Below, in pieces: positions 26,842-36,417 of a stretch of DNA of 64,000 nt (its first letter is position 1; every line of letters starts with the position of its first letter). The notes under the pieces are model-generated. The model had not been told where the DNA came from and searched no databases. It saw only the letters and a list, made by a program, of their open reading frames with translations. The DNA is from Micromonospora sp. CP22 (lineage in GTDB: Bacteria; Actinomycetota; Actinomycetes; Mycobacteriales; Micromonosporaceae), in NCBI RefSeq assembly GCF_009712475.1, contig NZ_VCJO01000001.1:186001-250000 (forward strand), written 5' to 3'. A program made the translations under genes and the position numbers.

Positions 26842-28983
26842 TCAGCTCGCCCCGAGGCGGGTCAGCGCGCCCCGGGCCACCTCCGGGCGGGTCGTGTACC
26901 AGAACGGGGGCAGCGAGCGGCGCAGGAACGAGCCGTAGCTGCGCGCGGTCTCCAGCCGGGAGTCGAGCACCGCCACCACGCCCCGGTCACCGTTGGCGCG
27001 GATCAACCGGCCCACGCCCTGCGCCAGCCGGACCGCCGCGATCGGGACGCTGACCGCCGCGAAACCGGAGCCGCCCTTGGCGTCGACCGCCGCCGCGCGG
27101 GCTGCGGCGAGTGGCTCGTCGGGACGCGGGAAGGGGAGCCGGTCGATCACCACCAACTGGCACGAATCCCCGGGAACGTCGACGCCCTGCCAGAGCGACA
27201 TCACCCCGAACAGACAGCTCGACCGTTCCTCCCGGAAGCGCCGGACCAACAACGGCAGCGCCTCCTCACCCTGGAGCAGCACCGGCAGGTCGGTCCGAGC
27301 GCGCAGCAACTCCGCCGCCTGCTGCGCGGCCCGTCGGGAGGAGAAGAGGCCGAGCGTACGCCCGCCGAGCGCGGTGACCAGCGCGAGCAGTTCCTCCCCG
27401 GCGGCCTCGGGCAGCCCGGAGGCCCCTGGGCGGGGCAGGTGGGCGGCCACGTAGAGGATGCCCTGCCGGGGATAGTCGAACGGCGAGCCGACATCCAGCG
27501 AACGCCACCCGAGCCCCGAATCGGTCAACCCGTCCACCTCGTCGGCCCGGGCCGACGCCTCACCCGCCGAGTCCTTCGGCTCTCTCGGTCGCCGGGTCGC
27601 CTCGGCCAAAGCGGTGGCGGCCGGCGACGGTGGGCTGGGCGGCGGCGAGTCGAGGCCCAGGGCCCGGGCGACCGTGTCGAACTGACCGCCCAGCGCGAGC
27701 GTGGCCGAGGTGGCCACCACCGTCCGCTCGTCGAAGAGATGGGTGGCGAGGGTACCGGCCACCGAGAGCGGGGCCACCACCAGCGCCCGCCGTCCGGTGA
27801 CGTCGTTGCGCTCCACCCAGGCGACGTCGTGCTCGGCTTCCTCCAGCAGCCGTTGGGTGGTGGTGGACAACTCGTCGAGGACCGCCTTGGCCTGCTGCTT
27901 GCGCACCGGGTCGGGGTCGTCGGCCTTGACGTCGCCGATGCTGTCCAGGGCGGTACGGGTGGCACCGTCCAGCAGCGTGCACGCCTCCCGCAGCGCAGCG
28001 GGTAGCCCGCTGGTGATCCGCCCGGCCGGCGCCTCGGCCAGCCCGACCGCGAGGGCGTCGCCGGACTCGGTCAACGCCTCGGCAATCTCCGGCCGCAGCA
28101 GCGGGCGGGCCCGCCGGGCGGACCGGTCGATCAGCTCCGGGGTCAGTTCCGCCTGGGCCGCCGAGGAGACCCGGTCGGCCAGTTCGTGGGCCTCGTCGAC
28201 GATCAACAACCGGTGCGGCGGGACGATGTGCCGGCCGGCCAGCATGTCGACGGCGAGCAGGCTGTGGTTCGTCACCACGATGTCCGCCTCCCGGGCGCGG
28301 GCCCGCGACGCCTCGGCGAAGCACTCCGCGCCGTACGGGCAGCGGGCGGCACCGACGCACTCGCGGGCCGGCATGGAGACCAGCCGCCACGTCTGGTCGT
28401 CGACGCCCGGGTCCAACTCGTCGCGGTCACCGGTGTCGGTCTCCAGGGCCCAGTCCCGTAGGCGCTGGATCTGCTTGCCCAGCCGACCGGCCTCACCGAG
28501 CCAGCGGGTGCCGCCGGTCCGCTCGGCGGGGGCGTCGAAGAGGGTGTCCTCCGGTTCGTCCGCTGTGGAGTTCTCCAGTCGGGCCATGCAGAGGTAGTGG
28601 TGCCGGCCCTTGAGCACGGCGAACGTGGGACGTCGCCCGAGCAGCGGTTCGACCGCGTCGGCCAACCGGGGCAGGTCGTGCTCCACCAGTTGCGACTGCA
28701 ACGCCAGGGTGGCGGTGGAGACCACCACTGGGCCGTCCACGGTCAGTGCCGGGGCGAGGTAGGCCAGGGACTTGCCGGTGCCCGTGCCCGCCTGCACCAG
28801 CAGGTGGTCTCCGCTGCTGACGCACTCCTCGATGGCCTTGGCCATCCGCTGCTGACCGGGACGGGCGGTACCGCCGGGCACCGCTGACACCGCGGCGGAC
28901 AACAGCTCGGCGCCGCTCGGCCGGTCGCCCCGACGGCGGGTCTTCGCGTGGGCGGTGCCGGTGGCGATGCGGGGCGGAGTCAC
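26842..28983 (-). CDS. dinG: DinG/XPD-type ATP-dependent DNA helicase
   Basis: 713 residues of superfamily 2. Walker A is GTGTGKS (66-72) and the DEAH box is at 263-266. Four cysteines (132, 209, 215, 221) between them are placed like the iron-sulfur ligands of DinG and XPD, and the C-terminal helicase motif QGVGRLIR is present. Such enzymes unwind 5' to 3' and act on R-loops, forks and damage. The GTG at 28983 gives a short leader of about 20 residues before the fold. It is divergent from the DUF402 gene. Confidence 0.88.
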   Translation of the reverse strand: MTPPRIATGTAHAKTRRRGDRPSGAELLSAAVSAVPGGTARPGQQRMAKAIEECVSSGDHLLVQAGTGTGKSLAYLAPALTVDGPVVVSTATLALQSQLVEHDLPRLADAVEPLLGRRPTFAVLKGRHHYLCMARLENSTADEPEDTLFDAPAERTGGTRWLGEAGRLGKQIQRLRDWALETDTGDRDELDPGVDDQTWRLVSMPARECVGAARCPYGAECFAEASRARAREADIVVTNHSLLAVDMLAGRHIVPPHRLLIVDEAHELADRVSSAAQAELTPELIDRSARRARPLLRPEIAEALTESGDALAVGLAEAPAGRITSGLPAALREACTLLDGATRTALDSIGDVKADDPDPVRKQQAKAVLDELSTTTQRLLEEAEHDVAWVERNDVTGRRALVVAPLSVAGTLATHLFDERTVVATSATLALGGQFDTVARALGLDSPPPSPPSPAATALAEATRRPREPKDSAGEASARADEVDGLTDSGLGWRSLDVGSPFDYPRQGILYVAAHLPRPGASGLPEAAGEELLALVTALGGRTLGLFSSRRAAQQAAELLRARTDLPVLLQGEEALPLLVRRFREERSSCLFGVMSLWQGVDVPGDSCQLVVIDRLPFPRPDEPLAAARAAAVDAKGGSGFAAVSVPIAAVRLAQGVGRLIRANGDRGVVAVLDSRLETARSYGSFLRRSLPPFWYTTRPEVARGALTRLGAS

Positions 28984-29122
28984 CGTGGCACGGTACCCGT
29001 CGGGGCGGACGTGGTTGCTACCCCGCAGTCGTGTCGCGGGTCGTGCCGAGCGGAGATGTCACCGCCTCGTCCGGTAACTTCCCGACGGCGCCGCATGGGC
29101 GGAATCGGCTAGGGTGCGACTC

Positions 29123-29629
29123 ATGCCGAGCGACGTGATCCGGGTGATCTACCGCAAGTTCGACGGCAGCGCCCACCGCGACTACCCGGCCCGTCGGCTG
29201 GCCGAGGACGACCTCGGCATCTGGCTCGGGGTGCCGGCCGGCACCAGCTCGGTCTACCACGGCCGACCCTCGGTCGAGCAGATTCCCTTCGTGCTGCTGG
29301 TGCCGCACCACGCCTGGTGGACGTGCATGTTCAACCCGCCGCCGCGAACCAGCGAGGTCTACTGCGACATCGCCAGCCCGGCCCGCTGGGAGGGCGACGA
29401 CACCGTCCACCTGATCGACCTGGACCTGGACGTGGTCCGGCGCCGCGAGACCGGCCTGGTGGAGCTGCGCGACGAGGACGAGTTCGCCGAGCACCGGGCC
29501 CGGTTCGGATACCCGGACGACCTGGTGGTGGAGGCCGAGGCGGCGGCGCAGTGGCTGCTCGGCGCGCTCGGCGACGGCACGGAGCCCTTCGCCAGCTCGT
29601 ACCGTAAGTGGTTGGCCCTGGTGGTCTGA
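29123..29629 (+). CDS. DUF402 domain protein
   Basis: 168 residues with the DUF402 pattern: a beta-rich N-terminal half containing YRKFDGSAHRDYPA, then YCDIASPARWEGD and HLIDLDLDVV, the acidic stretch that binds metal in this family. Characterised members are nucleoside di- and triphosphate phosphatases; others act on RNA ends. The role here is not determined. The ATG at 29123 has a weak ribosome site (AGGG). Confidence 0.78.
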   Translation: MPSDVIRVIYRKFDGSAHRDYPARRLAEDDLGIWLGVPAGTSSVYHGRPSVEQIPFVLLVPHHAWWTCMFNPPPRTSEVYCDIASPARWEGDDTVHLIDLDLDVVRRRETGLVELRDEDEFAEHRARFGYPDDLVVEAEAAAQWLLGALGDGTEPFASSYRKWLALVV

Positions 29630-29744
29630 CCCGCCGGATCGGTCGGCTGAGACGTTCGACACCCTGGTTCCGGGCATCCACCCGGCCGACTCCGACGCCG
29701 CGCGGGGAACGGAAGCGACTGCTGGGAATCACGGGGCCGGTGAA

Positions 29745-29773
29745 GGTGAACAGAAGTTGAACAGGCGGTGAAA
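29745..29773 (-). promoter_or_regulatory. PHO box (PhoP binding site) upstream of pit operon
   Basis: Read on the minus strand: TTTCACC, four bases, GTTCAAC, four bases, GTTCACC. These are three 7-base units on an 11-base period, the layout of PhoP operators in streptomycetes (consensus GTTCACC). The site is about 120 bases before the DUF47 start. Orientation opposite to the operon is common for direct-repeat operators. Confidence 0.75.
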
Positions 29774-29893
29774 GCTGTCTCGCCAGGGGTAGGCCGCCGA
29801 ATTTCCAAGCCGATGGTTCCCTAGCATTCCCCTGAGCAGGGCGCCGGAGCGGCGGCTGCCACCCCTTTCACCCGACACGACGAGGTCCTTGCT

Positions 29894-30520
29894 GTGAGGT
29901 TTTCCTTCCGCCCCAACGAGGGCGCTTTCTACGAGCTCTTCACCAGGGCTGCGCAGAACCTGGTCCGGGGTACCCAGCTGCTCAACGAGCTGTCCCTGCC
30001 CGATGTCGAGGTGCAGTCGGTCAGCGAGCGACTCACCGAGGTGGAGCACGACAGCGACCAGATCACCCACGACCTCTACAAGAAGATCAACTCCACCTTC
30101 GTCACCCCCTTCGACCGGGAGGACATCTACCGTCTCGGCTCGCTGCTCGACGACGTGATGGACCACCTGGAGGCGGTGGGCAACCTGCTCTACCTCTACG
30201 GGCTGACCAAGCTGCCGTCGCTGCCCCGGGAGATGCACGAGCTGGTGCACGTGCTCGATCAGCAGGCGAAGCTGACCGCCGACGCGATGCCGCGGCTGAA
30301 GTCGATGAAAGACCTCGAGGACTACTGGATCGAGATCAACCGGCTGGAGAACGACGGCGACCAGGCCTACCGGATGCTGCTGGTGCGCCTCTTCTCCGGT
30401 GAGTACGACGCGTTGACCGTGCTGAAGATGAAGGAGGTCGCCGACGAGTTGGAGGCCGCCTGCGACTCCTTCGAGCACGTGGCCAACACGGTCGAGACCA
30501 TCGCGGTCAAGGAGTCCTGA
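29894..30520 (+). CDS. DUF47 family (PhoU-like) protein, Pit accessory
   Basis: 208 residues, almost all helical, with PhoU-like acidic motifs (EHDSDQITHDL near 50, and a second EHVANTVETI near the end). DUF47 proteins pair with Pit permeases and regulate or support low-affinity phosphate uptake. The pit gene follows after four bases, so the two form an operon. The GTG at 29894 gives the family's start RFSFRPN. The upstream PHO box suggests phosphate control. Confidence 0.88.
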   Translation: MRFSFRPNEGAFYELFTRAAQNLVRGTQLLNELSLPDVEVQSVSERLTEVEHDSDQITHDLYKKINSTFVTPFDREDIYRLGSLLDDVMDHLEAVGNLLYLYGLTKLPSLPREMHELVHVLDQQAKLTADAMPRLKSMKDLEDYWIEINRLENDGDQAYRMLLVRLFSGEYDALTVLKMKEVADELEAACDSFEHVANTVETIAVKES

Positions 30521-30524
30521 TCCT

Positions 30525-31529
30525 GTGAGTCCCGAGCTCATCGCCGTGCTGGCGGTGATCGGGGTGGCCCTGGTGTTCGACTACACCAACGGCTTCCACG
30601 ATGCCGCGAACGCGATCGCGACCAGCATCTCCACCCGGGCGCTGACCCCACGGGTAGCCCTGGCCATGGCGGCGGTCGGCAACTTCATCGGCGCCCACTT
30701 CGGCGCCGAGGTCGCCAAGACCGTCGGTAGCGGTCTGGTCGAGCTACCGACCGGGGTGTCCAGTCTCGGCATCGTCTTCGCCGGTGTGATCGGCGCGATC
30801 ACCTGGAACCTCATCACCTGGTACTTCGGGCTGCCCTCGTCGTCCTCGCACGCCCTGATCGGTGGTCTGGTCGGCTCGACCGTCGCCGCCTCCGGCACCG
30901 TGCTCTGGACCGGCATCGGGGAGAGCGTGATCATCCCGATGATCCTGTCGCCGATGGTCGGTTTCATCCTCGGCTACATCGTGATGATCGCCGTGCAGTG
31001 GATCTTCCGGAACGGGCACCCGGGCAAGCTGAACCGGGGCTTCCGCTGGGCCCAGACCGCCTCGGCGGCGGCCATGTCGGTCGGTCACGGCATGCAGGAC
31101 GCCGCCAAGACCATCGGCATCGTGGTGCTCGCCCTCTACGTCGGCGGCTACCAGAGCGACCCGACCCACATCCCCGAGTGGGCGTTCTGGACCTCGGCGG
31201 CGGTGCTGGCCGCCGGGACGTACGCCGGTGGTTGGCGGATCATCCGCACCCTTGGGCGGAAGATCATCGACCTGCGCCCGCCGGAGGGTTTCGCGGCCGA
31301 GACGGTGGCCAGCGGGGTGCTCTACTTCAACGCCCTGGTGCTCGGCGCCCCGATCTCGACCACGCACACGATCACCTCGGCGATCATGGGGGTGGGTGCC
31401 ACCAAGCGGCTCTCCGCCGTGCGCTGGGGCGTGGCCGGCAACATCGTCGGCGCCTGGATCCTGACCTTCCCCGCCGCCGGTGCGATCGGCGCCCTGATGT
31501 ACTTCCTGGCCCGCCCGCTGTTCAGCTGA
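30525..31529 (+). CDS. pit: inorganic phosphate transporter, Pit family
   Basis: 334 residues with about ten transmembrane helices and the two inverted PiT signatures: FDYTNGFHDAANAIAT near the N-terminus and NALVLGAPISTTHTIT near the C-terminus. It carries metal-phosphate complexes with protons across the membrane. It starts four bases behind the DUF47 gene. In Streptomyces coelicolor the pitH2 operon has the same pair and is PhoP-controlled. Confidence 0.92.
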   Translation: MSPELIAVLAVIGVALVFDYTNGFHDAANAIATSISTRALTPRVALAMAAVGNFIGAHFGAEVAKTVGSGLVELPTGVSSLGIVFAGVIGAITWNLITWYFGLPSSSSHALIGGLVGSTVAASGTVLWTGIGESVIIPMILSPMVGFILGYIVMIAVQWIFRNGHPGKLNRGFRWAQTASAAAMSVGHGMQDAAKTIGIVVLALYVGGYQSDPTHIPEWAFWTSAAVLAAGTYAGGWRIIRTLGRKIIDLRPPEGFAAETVASGVLYFNALVLGAPISTTHTITSAIMGVGATKRLSAVRWGVAGNIVGAWILTFPAAGAIGALMYFLARPLFS

Positions 31530-31535
31530 GCTGAG

Positions 31536-31565
31536 TCGAGGGGGCCCTGGCCATGGCCCCCTCGA
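31536..31565. terminator. bidirectional terminator after pit
   Basis: TCGAGGGGGCC pairs exactly with GGCCCCCTCGA around an eight-base loop. Confidence 0.8.
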
Positions 31566-31571
31566 CCAGCG

Positions 31572-32540
31572 TCAGATGTAGGAGACCCCGATCTGGGCGC
31601 GGATGTCGTCCAGCAGGCCCATGATCTCCAGAGTGGCCGAATGGGGCACCAGCGGACTCTCGGTCAGCCCGTCGGCCAGACACCGCTGCACCTCGATGGC
31701 CTCGTGCTGGTAGCCCGAACCCACCAACTCCTCGGTGAACGTCTCCGGTTCCGCGTCGGCCCGGTACAGGGTGAACCCGCCCGGCCGGAAGAACGGCTCG
31801 GGCAGGTCGATCCGCCCGGTGCTGCCGGTGATCGAGGCGGTGAGCCCGGTGGCCCCCACCATGCTGCAACCGAGCGTGGCCACCGCACCGGAGTCGTACC
31901 CGAAGACCATGCCGGTGTTCTCGTCCGTGCCCTCCGGGCCCAGCTTCGCCCAGGACCGCACGTGCTGCGGCACGCCCAGCAACAGGTGCGCCAGACTGAT
32001 CGGGTACACACCGAGGTCCAGCAGCGCGCCACCGCCCAGCGCCCGGGCGCGCATGCGGTGTTCGGGCGGGAACGGTCCGGCGACGCCGAAGTCGGCCCGG
32101 ACACCGGTCAGCGTGCCGATCGCACCGTCGGCGATCAGCTGGCAGACCCGCCGGATGAGCGGGTTGCACCGCATCCACATCGCCTCCATCAGGAAGACTC
32201 CGGCGGCGCGGGCGGTGTCGACCAACTCGGTGCTGGTGGCGAGGTCGAGAGTGAACGGCTTTTCCAGCAGCACCGGACGACCGGCGGTAAGGCAGGTCAG
32301 GGCCGCCTCGTGGTGCGCGGCGTGGGGAGTGGCGACGTAGATCACGTCGACGTCGGCGTCCCTGGCCAGTTCCGCCCAGGAGCCGTACGCACGGGGTACG
32401 CCGTGCCGTTGCGCGAAGCGCTCCGCGCTCTCGGCGGTGCGCGAGCCGACCGCGACGAGTTCGGCCCCCGGCACCAACCGGAGGTCTTCGGCGAAGCGGG
32501 CGGCGATTTGGCCGGTGGCCAGGATGCCCCAACGAGTCAT
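31572..32540 (-). CDS. Gfo/Idh/MocA family oxidoreductase
   Basis: 322 residues. An N-terminal Rossmann domain begins at once with GILATGQIAARF; the signature LLEKPF near residue 94 is the usual cofactor/substrate motif. The C-terminal domain is the alpha/beta substrate fold, with GGGALLDLGVYPISLAHLLLG typical of the dihydrodiol dehydrogenase-like subgroup. It should oxidise or reduce a sugar or cyclitol with NAD(P); the substrate is unknown. It is convergent with pit and divergent from the Nudix gene. Confidence 0.85.
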   Translation of the reverse strand: MTRWGILATGQIAARFAEDLRLVPGAELVAVGSRTAESAERFAQRHGVPRAYGSWAELARDADVDVIYVATPHAAHHEAALTCLTAGRPVLLEKPFTLDLATSTELVDTARAAGVFLMEAMWMRCNPLIRRVCQLIADGAIGTLTGVRADFGVAGPFPPEHRMRARALGGGALLDLGVYPISLAHLLLGVPQHVRSWAKLGPEGTDENTGMVFGYDSGAVATLGCSMVGATGLTASITGSTGRIDLPEPFFRPGGFTLYRADAEPETFTEELVGSGYQHEAIEVQRCLADGLTESPLVPHSATLEIMGLLDDIRAQIGVSYI

Positions 32541-32672
32541 GGCGCGACGCTACCGAAGATCAGCAGTGGGCTGTACTGGGCATCCATGTGTCGGGACAGC
32601 ACGGCGGCCACGACTGTCGACGCCGTGGTGACCCGGTGGAGGTCGCCGCTTCGCGCCCTCTAGTCTCGGCGC

Positions 32673-33503
32673 ATGACGACCGACCGTGGCTACCCGGCGC
32701 CACCGGCACTGGTGGAGCACGCCCGCCGGTTCCGCGACTCCGGCGCGCAGCCAGCGGTACCCCGGGTGGCCGCCACCGTGTTGTTGCTCCGCCCCGCCGA
32801 CGATGGCTTCGAGGTCTACCTGATCCGGCGGGTCGCGGCGATGGCGTTCGGCGGCATGTACGCCTTCCCGGGCGGTGGGGTGGATCCGTCGGACTCCACC
32901 ACCCACCTGGACTGGGCCGGTCCGACCCCGACCGACTGGGGGGTACGCCTCGGCCAGGCCCCGAGCGCGGCGCAGGCGGTGGTCTGCGCGGCGGCTCGCG
33001 AGGTCTTCGAGGAGGCCGGCGTACTGCTCGCCGGGCCGGATCCGACCCGGGTCGTCGGTGACGTCAGCGACGACGGCTGGGAGAGCGCCCGAGTCGACCT
33101 GGAGCAGCGGCGTACCGGGTTCGCCGACCTGCTCGCCGGGCGAGGGCTCACCCTGCGGTCGGACCTGCTGCTGCCGTGGAGTCGGTGGGTGACCCCGGAG
33201 TTCGAGCCGCGCCGTTTCGACACGTACTTCTTCGTGGCGCTGCTGCCGGAGGGGCAGCGGACCCGCGACGTCTCCGGCGAGGCCGACCACACGCTGTGGA
33301 TCCGACCCGTGGACGCGGCGCGGCAGGCGGCGGCCGGTGAGCTGACCATGCTCCCGCCGACCCTGGTCACCCTCGGCGAGGTGGCGGCCTGCGCCGACCT
33401 GGTGGCGGTGGCGGAGGCGGCGGCGGGCCGGGACGCGGTCACCCCGATCACGCCCCGCCTGGATCTGGCCGATCCGGAACGACCCCGGTTCTACCTGTCC
33501 TGA
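32673..33503 (+). CDS. Nudix hydrolase
   Basis: 276 residues. The Nudix box is split: FPGGGVDPSD is followed by an insert of about 25 residues before AAAREVFEEAGVLL. This interrupted box is seen in the NUDT19-like group, which includes acyl-CoA diphosphatases. Substrate not determined. The ATG at 32673 gives MTTDRGYPAPP; the coding end is five bases from the convergent mshD stop. Confidence 0.85.
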   Translation: MTTDRGYPAPPALVEHARRFRDSGAQPAVPRVAATVLLLRPADDGFEVYLIRRVAAMAFGGMYAFPGGGVDPSDSTTHLDWAGPTPTDWGVRLGQAPSAAQAVVCAAAREVFEEAGVLLAGPDPTRVVGDVSDDGWESARVDLEQRRTGFADLLAGRGLTLRSDLLLPWSRWVTPEFEPRRFDTYFFVALLPEGQRTRDVSGEADHTLWIRPVDAARQAAAGELTMLPPTLVTLGEVAACADLVAVAEAAAGRDAVTPITPRLDLADPERPRFYLS

Positions 33504-33508
33504 GCGGG

Positions 33509-34435
33509 TCAGCCGAGGTGATAGTTGACGTGGGCGGCCCACCGGGCGAAGCCGAGCCGTTCGTAGAGCGCCACTGCGCCGGTGTTCGACTCGTCGACGT
33601 AGAGCATCACCCGGTCCAGCCCACGCCGGTCGCGTAGATACGCCAGGCCGGCCGTGGTCAGGGCCCGACCGAGCCCCCCACCGTGCGCGTCGGGCTCCAC
33701 GCCGAGCACGTACACCTCACCGATGCGGGCGGAACCGGGTCGTTCATGGACCTTGGTCCAGTGGAAGCCGAGCAGCCGACCGGTCGCCGACTCGACGGCG
33801 AGCAGGAAACCGGCCGGGTCGAACCACGGTTCGGCGAGGCGTACCCGTAGGTCCTCGGCGGTCCACCGGCCCTGCTCCGGATGGTCGGCGAAGGCGCGTG
33901 CGTTGAGCGCCAACCAGGCCGCGTCGTCGCGGCCGGGTTGGAACGCGCGCAGCGTCACCCCGTCGGGCAGGCGCGGTTCGGGCAGCGGGGCGGCGAGCGG
34001 TCGACGTAGTTGCCAGAGCACGCGTGCGCGCTGGAAGCCGAGGTCCACCGCGAGGGCGGCGGCCGAGGGGTGGTCGCCGTGCGCCCATGCCCGCAGCGGC
34101 CCGGTGGCGGTGGCCAGCACCGCCTGGGCCAGTCGTCGGCCGGTGCCCCGCCGCCGGTACGCCGGGTGCACCATCAGTTCCACGCCGACGCCGCGCTCGG
34201 GGTCGGTCGTGTCGAGGTGGGCGTACCCGATGAGCGTGCCGTCGGCGGCGCGGGCCACCAGGTGGCTCGCCGGGGCGTTGTCGTCCCGTAGGCGGAGCAG
34301 CACGTGTTCGTCCATCGGATCGGCTCCGTCGGCGTCACCGGTCGTCCGGGCGAGCGCCAGCACGGCGGTGACCTCCGCCGGGCCGAGCCGGTGGATGTGG
34401 TGGACCTGGTCGCTGCCCGGCCGGGTGCTGCTCAT
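33509..34435 (-). CDS. mshD: mycothiol synthase
   Basis: 308 residues with two GNAT domains. It catalyses the last step of mycothiol synthesis, acetylating the cysteine amine of Cys-GlcN-Ins with acetyl-CoA. The N-terminal domain has YRRRGTGRRL; the active C-terminal domain has NARAFADHPEQGRW, GFHWTKVH, GEVYVLGV and GLGRALT, all hallmarks of MshD. It sits downstream of a deacetylase and glnR on the same strand, and the glnR-mshD association is conserved in mycobacteria. Confidence 0.93.
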   Translation of the reverse strand: MSSTRPGSDQVHHIHRLGPAEVTAVLALARTTGDADGADPMDEHVLLRLRDDNAPASHLVARAADGTLIGYAHLDTTDPERGVGVELMVHPAYRRRGTGRRLAQAVLATATGPLRAWAHGDHPSAAALAVDLGFQRARVLWQLRRPLAAPLPEPRLPDGVTLRAFQPGRDDAAWLALNARAFADHPEQGRWTAEDLRVRLAEPWFDPAGFLLAVESATGRLLGFHWTKVHERPGSARIGEVYVLGVEPDAHGGGLGRALTTAGLAYLRDRRGLDRVMLYVDESNTGAVALYERLGFARWAAHVNYHLG

Positions 34436-34489
34436 CGCTTCACCGTATCCGGACGGCGGGAGCGTAGCCGGAGACGGGTGGTGCGTCCG

Positions 34490-35356
34490 TCACAGTCCGC
34501 GTGGCGGCAACGCCTGGACGTCGAGCCTGCCGGCCAGTTCCGGCAGGATCTGGTACAGCGCGTTGACGGTGCCCTGACGGTCGCCGCCCGCGTCGTGCAG
34601 CAGAACGATCGAGCCGGGTCGTACCCCGTCGAGCACGAAGCTGGCGATCCGGTTCGCCCCGGGTGACCGCCAGTCGGAGGGGTCCACGGTCCAGTGCAGC
34701 GGGGTCATGCCGAGGTCCCGGGAGACGGAGATGACCGAGTAGGTCCAGGCCCCGCCGGGCTGCCGGTACCAGGCGATCGGCGCGTCCGGCGCCGCCGCGC
34801 GGATCGCCTCGCTGGTACGCATCAGGTCGGCGCGGATCCGGTCGGTGGACCGGCTGCCCAGGGCGACGTCGTGGTCCCAACTGTGGTTGCACAGCGTGTG
34901 ACCCTCGGCGGCGATCTGCTCGATGAGCCACGGGTACGCCTTGGCGTTTCGGCCGACCACGCAGAAGGTGGCCGTGACGTTGTAGTCGCGCAGGATCGCG
35001 AGGACCTGCGGGGTGTAGTCGGGGTGTGGCCCGTCGTCGAAGGTGAGCGCGACACCGGCGGTACCGGTGCTCACTCGGGTGCCCATCGGGCCGAAGTTCG
35101 GGTCCTGCTCCTGCTCCTGCTCGTCGGAGCGTTGCGCCCCGTTCGGCGAACCGGTGGCGGTGGGTTCGGCGTCGGTGGGGGCGGACTGGTCGGCGTACTC
35201 CGGATGGTCGGCGCCGGTCGCGGTGACCGCGCTGCCGTTGCGTGTCGGCTCGGGTACCAGGCTGCGTCCGAGCAGGTACGCCGAGCCGAGCACCGCCGTC
35301 ACCACGAGCGTGATGATTCCGGCGGCTCGCACCGCCCCCATCTGGTTACCGCCCAC
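34490..35356 (-). CDS. membrane-anchored polysaccharide deacetylase (NodB fold)
   Basis: 288 residues. A transmembrane segment at about 8-30 is followed by a low-complexity linker rich in Thr, Glu and Gln (to about 90), then a NodB domain: TFDDGP at 105-110 and the metal-binding NHSWDH at 157-162. RQPGGAWTYSV and IVLLHDAGG complete the active site. It should remove N-acetyl groups from a cell-wall or capsular glycan on the outer face. It lies between glnR and mshD on the same strand, a gene absent at this place in mycobacteria as far as I recall. Confidence 0.87.
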   Translation of the reverse strand: MGGNQMGAVRAAGIITLVVTAVLGSAYLLGRSLVPEPTRNGSAVTATGADHPEYADQSAPTDAEPTATGSPNGAQRSDEQEQEQDPNFGPMGTRVSTGTAGVALTFDDGPHPDYTPQVLAILRDYNVTATFCVVGRNAKAYPWLIEQIAAEGHTLCNHSWDHDVALGSRSTDRIRADLMRTSEAIRAAAPDAPIAWYRQPGGAWTYSVISVSRDLGMTPLHWTVDPSDWRSPGANRIASFVLDGVRPGSIVLLHDAGGDRQGTVNALYQILPELAGRLDVQALPPRGL

Positions 35357-35428
35357 CGATGCCCCCCGCTGGTCAACTGGCAGTCACCATAAGGCGCGCA
35401 AGTAGACCAAAAAGGGCATATGGGAAAT

Positions 35429-36166
35429 TTATCCTTCGGTGGTGAGGGCGTGCATCGGCATCGCCGCGTGCTCGGCCGTCTCCGACATGCCGCGCGACGG
35501 CGGGACCACGAACTTGTAGCCCACCTGCCGAACGGTGCCGATCATCGACTCGTACTCGGAGCCGAGCTTCGCCCGCAGGCGACGCACGTGCACGTCGACC
35601 GTCCGAGTGCCGCCGAAGTAGTCGTAGCCCCACACCTCGCGCAGCAACTGGTCGCGGGTGAACACCCGGCCCGGGTGCTGTGCCAGGAACTTCAGCAGCT
35701 CGAACTCCTTGTAGGTGAGGTCGAGCGGGCGGCCCTTGAGCTTCGCGGCGTAGGTGTCCGGGTCGATCATCAGCTCGCCGGCCCGGATCGAACCGCCGGC
35801 CCCGGCGGTCGCGTTGCTCAGCCTGCCGACCGCGAGCCGCAGCCGCGCCTCCACCTCCGCCGGGCCGGCGGACGCGAGGATGACGTCGTCGACGCCCCAG
35901 TCGGCGTTCAGCGCGATCAGCCCGGCCTCGGTCACCACCGCGACGAGCGGTACGCCCAGCCCGGTCGCGTGCAGCATCCGGCAGGTGGCTCGGGCCTCGC
36001 TCAGCTCGGAACGGGCGTCGACCAACACGGCGTCCGGGCTCGGGCCGGCGACCAGGGTTCGGACATCGCGGGGCGCGGTGCGAACCGAGTGCGGCAGCAG
36101 ATCCAGGGCCGGCAACACGACGGATGGTTCGCCTGCCCGGGCGCTGACCAACAGCAGGATCTCCAC
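35429..36166 (-). CDS. glnR: nitrogen regulator GlnR
   Basis: 245 residues, an OmpR-type orphan response regulator. The N-terminal receiver-like domain has [16 protein letters not shown] and a [21 protein letters not shown] stretch that is diagnostic for GlnR; it lacks the normal acidic pocket. The C-terminal winged helix contains [20 protein letters not shown] and [20 protein letters not shown]. GlnR switches nitrogen-assimilation genes. The GTG at 36166 follows GGAGG by seven bases; the longer frame upstream is not GlnR-like. The neighbours mshD and lmeA match the mycobacterial glnR locus. Confidence 0.93.
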   Translation of the reverse strand: MEILLLVSARAGEPSVVLPALDLLPHSVRTAPRDVRTLVAGPSPDAVLVDARSELSEARATCRMLHATGLGVPLVAVVTEAGLIALNADWGVDDVILASAGPAEVEARLRLAVGRLSNATAGAGGSIRAGELMIDPDTYAAKLKGRPLDLTYKEFELLKFLAQHPGRVFTRDQLLREVWGYDYFGGTRTVDVHVRRLRAKLGSEYESMIGTVRQVGYKFVVPPSRGMSETAEHAAMPMHALTTEG

Positions 36167-36359
36167 GACTACCTCCGTCCCGGCGGCCGTTGCGGCCGCA
36201 CGCGACCAGCGGCACTCCTGCGGATGTGGCGCTGGGAACTTCCGTGGGTCCCGGCGTCGCTGACGGGCGGGTTTCGCCGTTGAGCGTAGCCGATGGCTCG
36301 CGTACGACCATGGCACGATTTCCTCTTTGCCCTATCTGCCCCTGATCGCGGCTCAGGTT

Positions 36360-36375
36360 TTAACGTGGCGGAAAC
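36360..36375. promoter_or_regulatory. candidate GlnR box
   Basis: TTAAC, six bases, GAAAC fits the a-site/b-site pattern gTnAc-n6-GaAAc described for GlnR. It lies between glnR and the divergent membrane gene, 43 bases before the latter's start. Only one pair of half-sites is visible. Confidence 0.35.
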
Positions 36376-36417
36376 GGTGGCACCCGCGATCTGCGGTTGG
36401 TCTGGCACGATCGGTGG

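Noticed and set aside
26794..28005. A long plus-strand frame opposite dinG
   Set aside because: It has low-complexity Arg/Gly/Pro composition and no start signal. DinG on the other strand carries all its helicase motifs.
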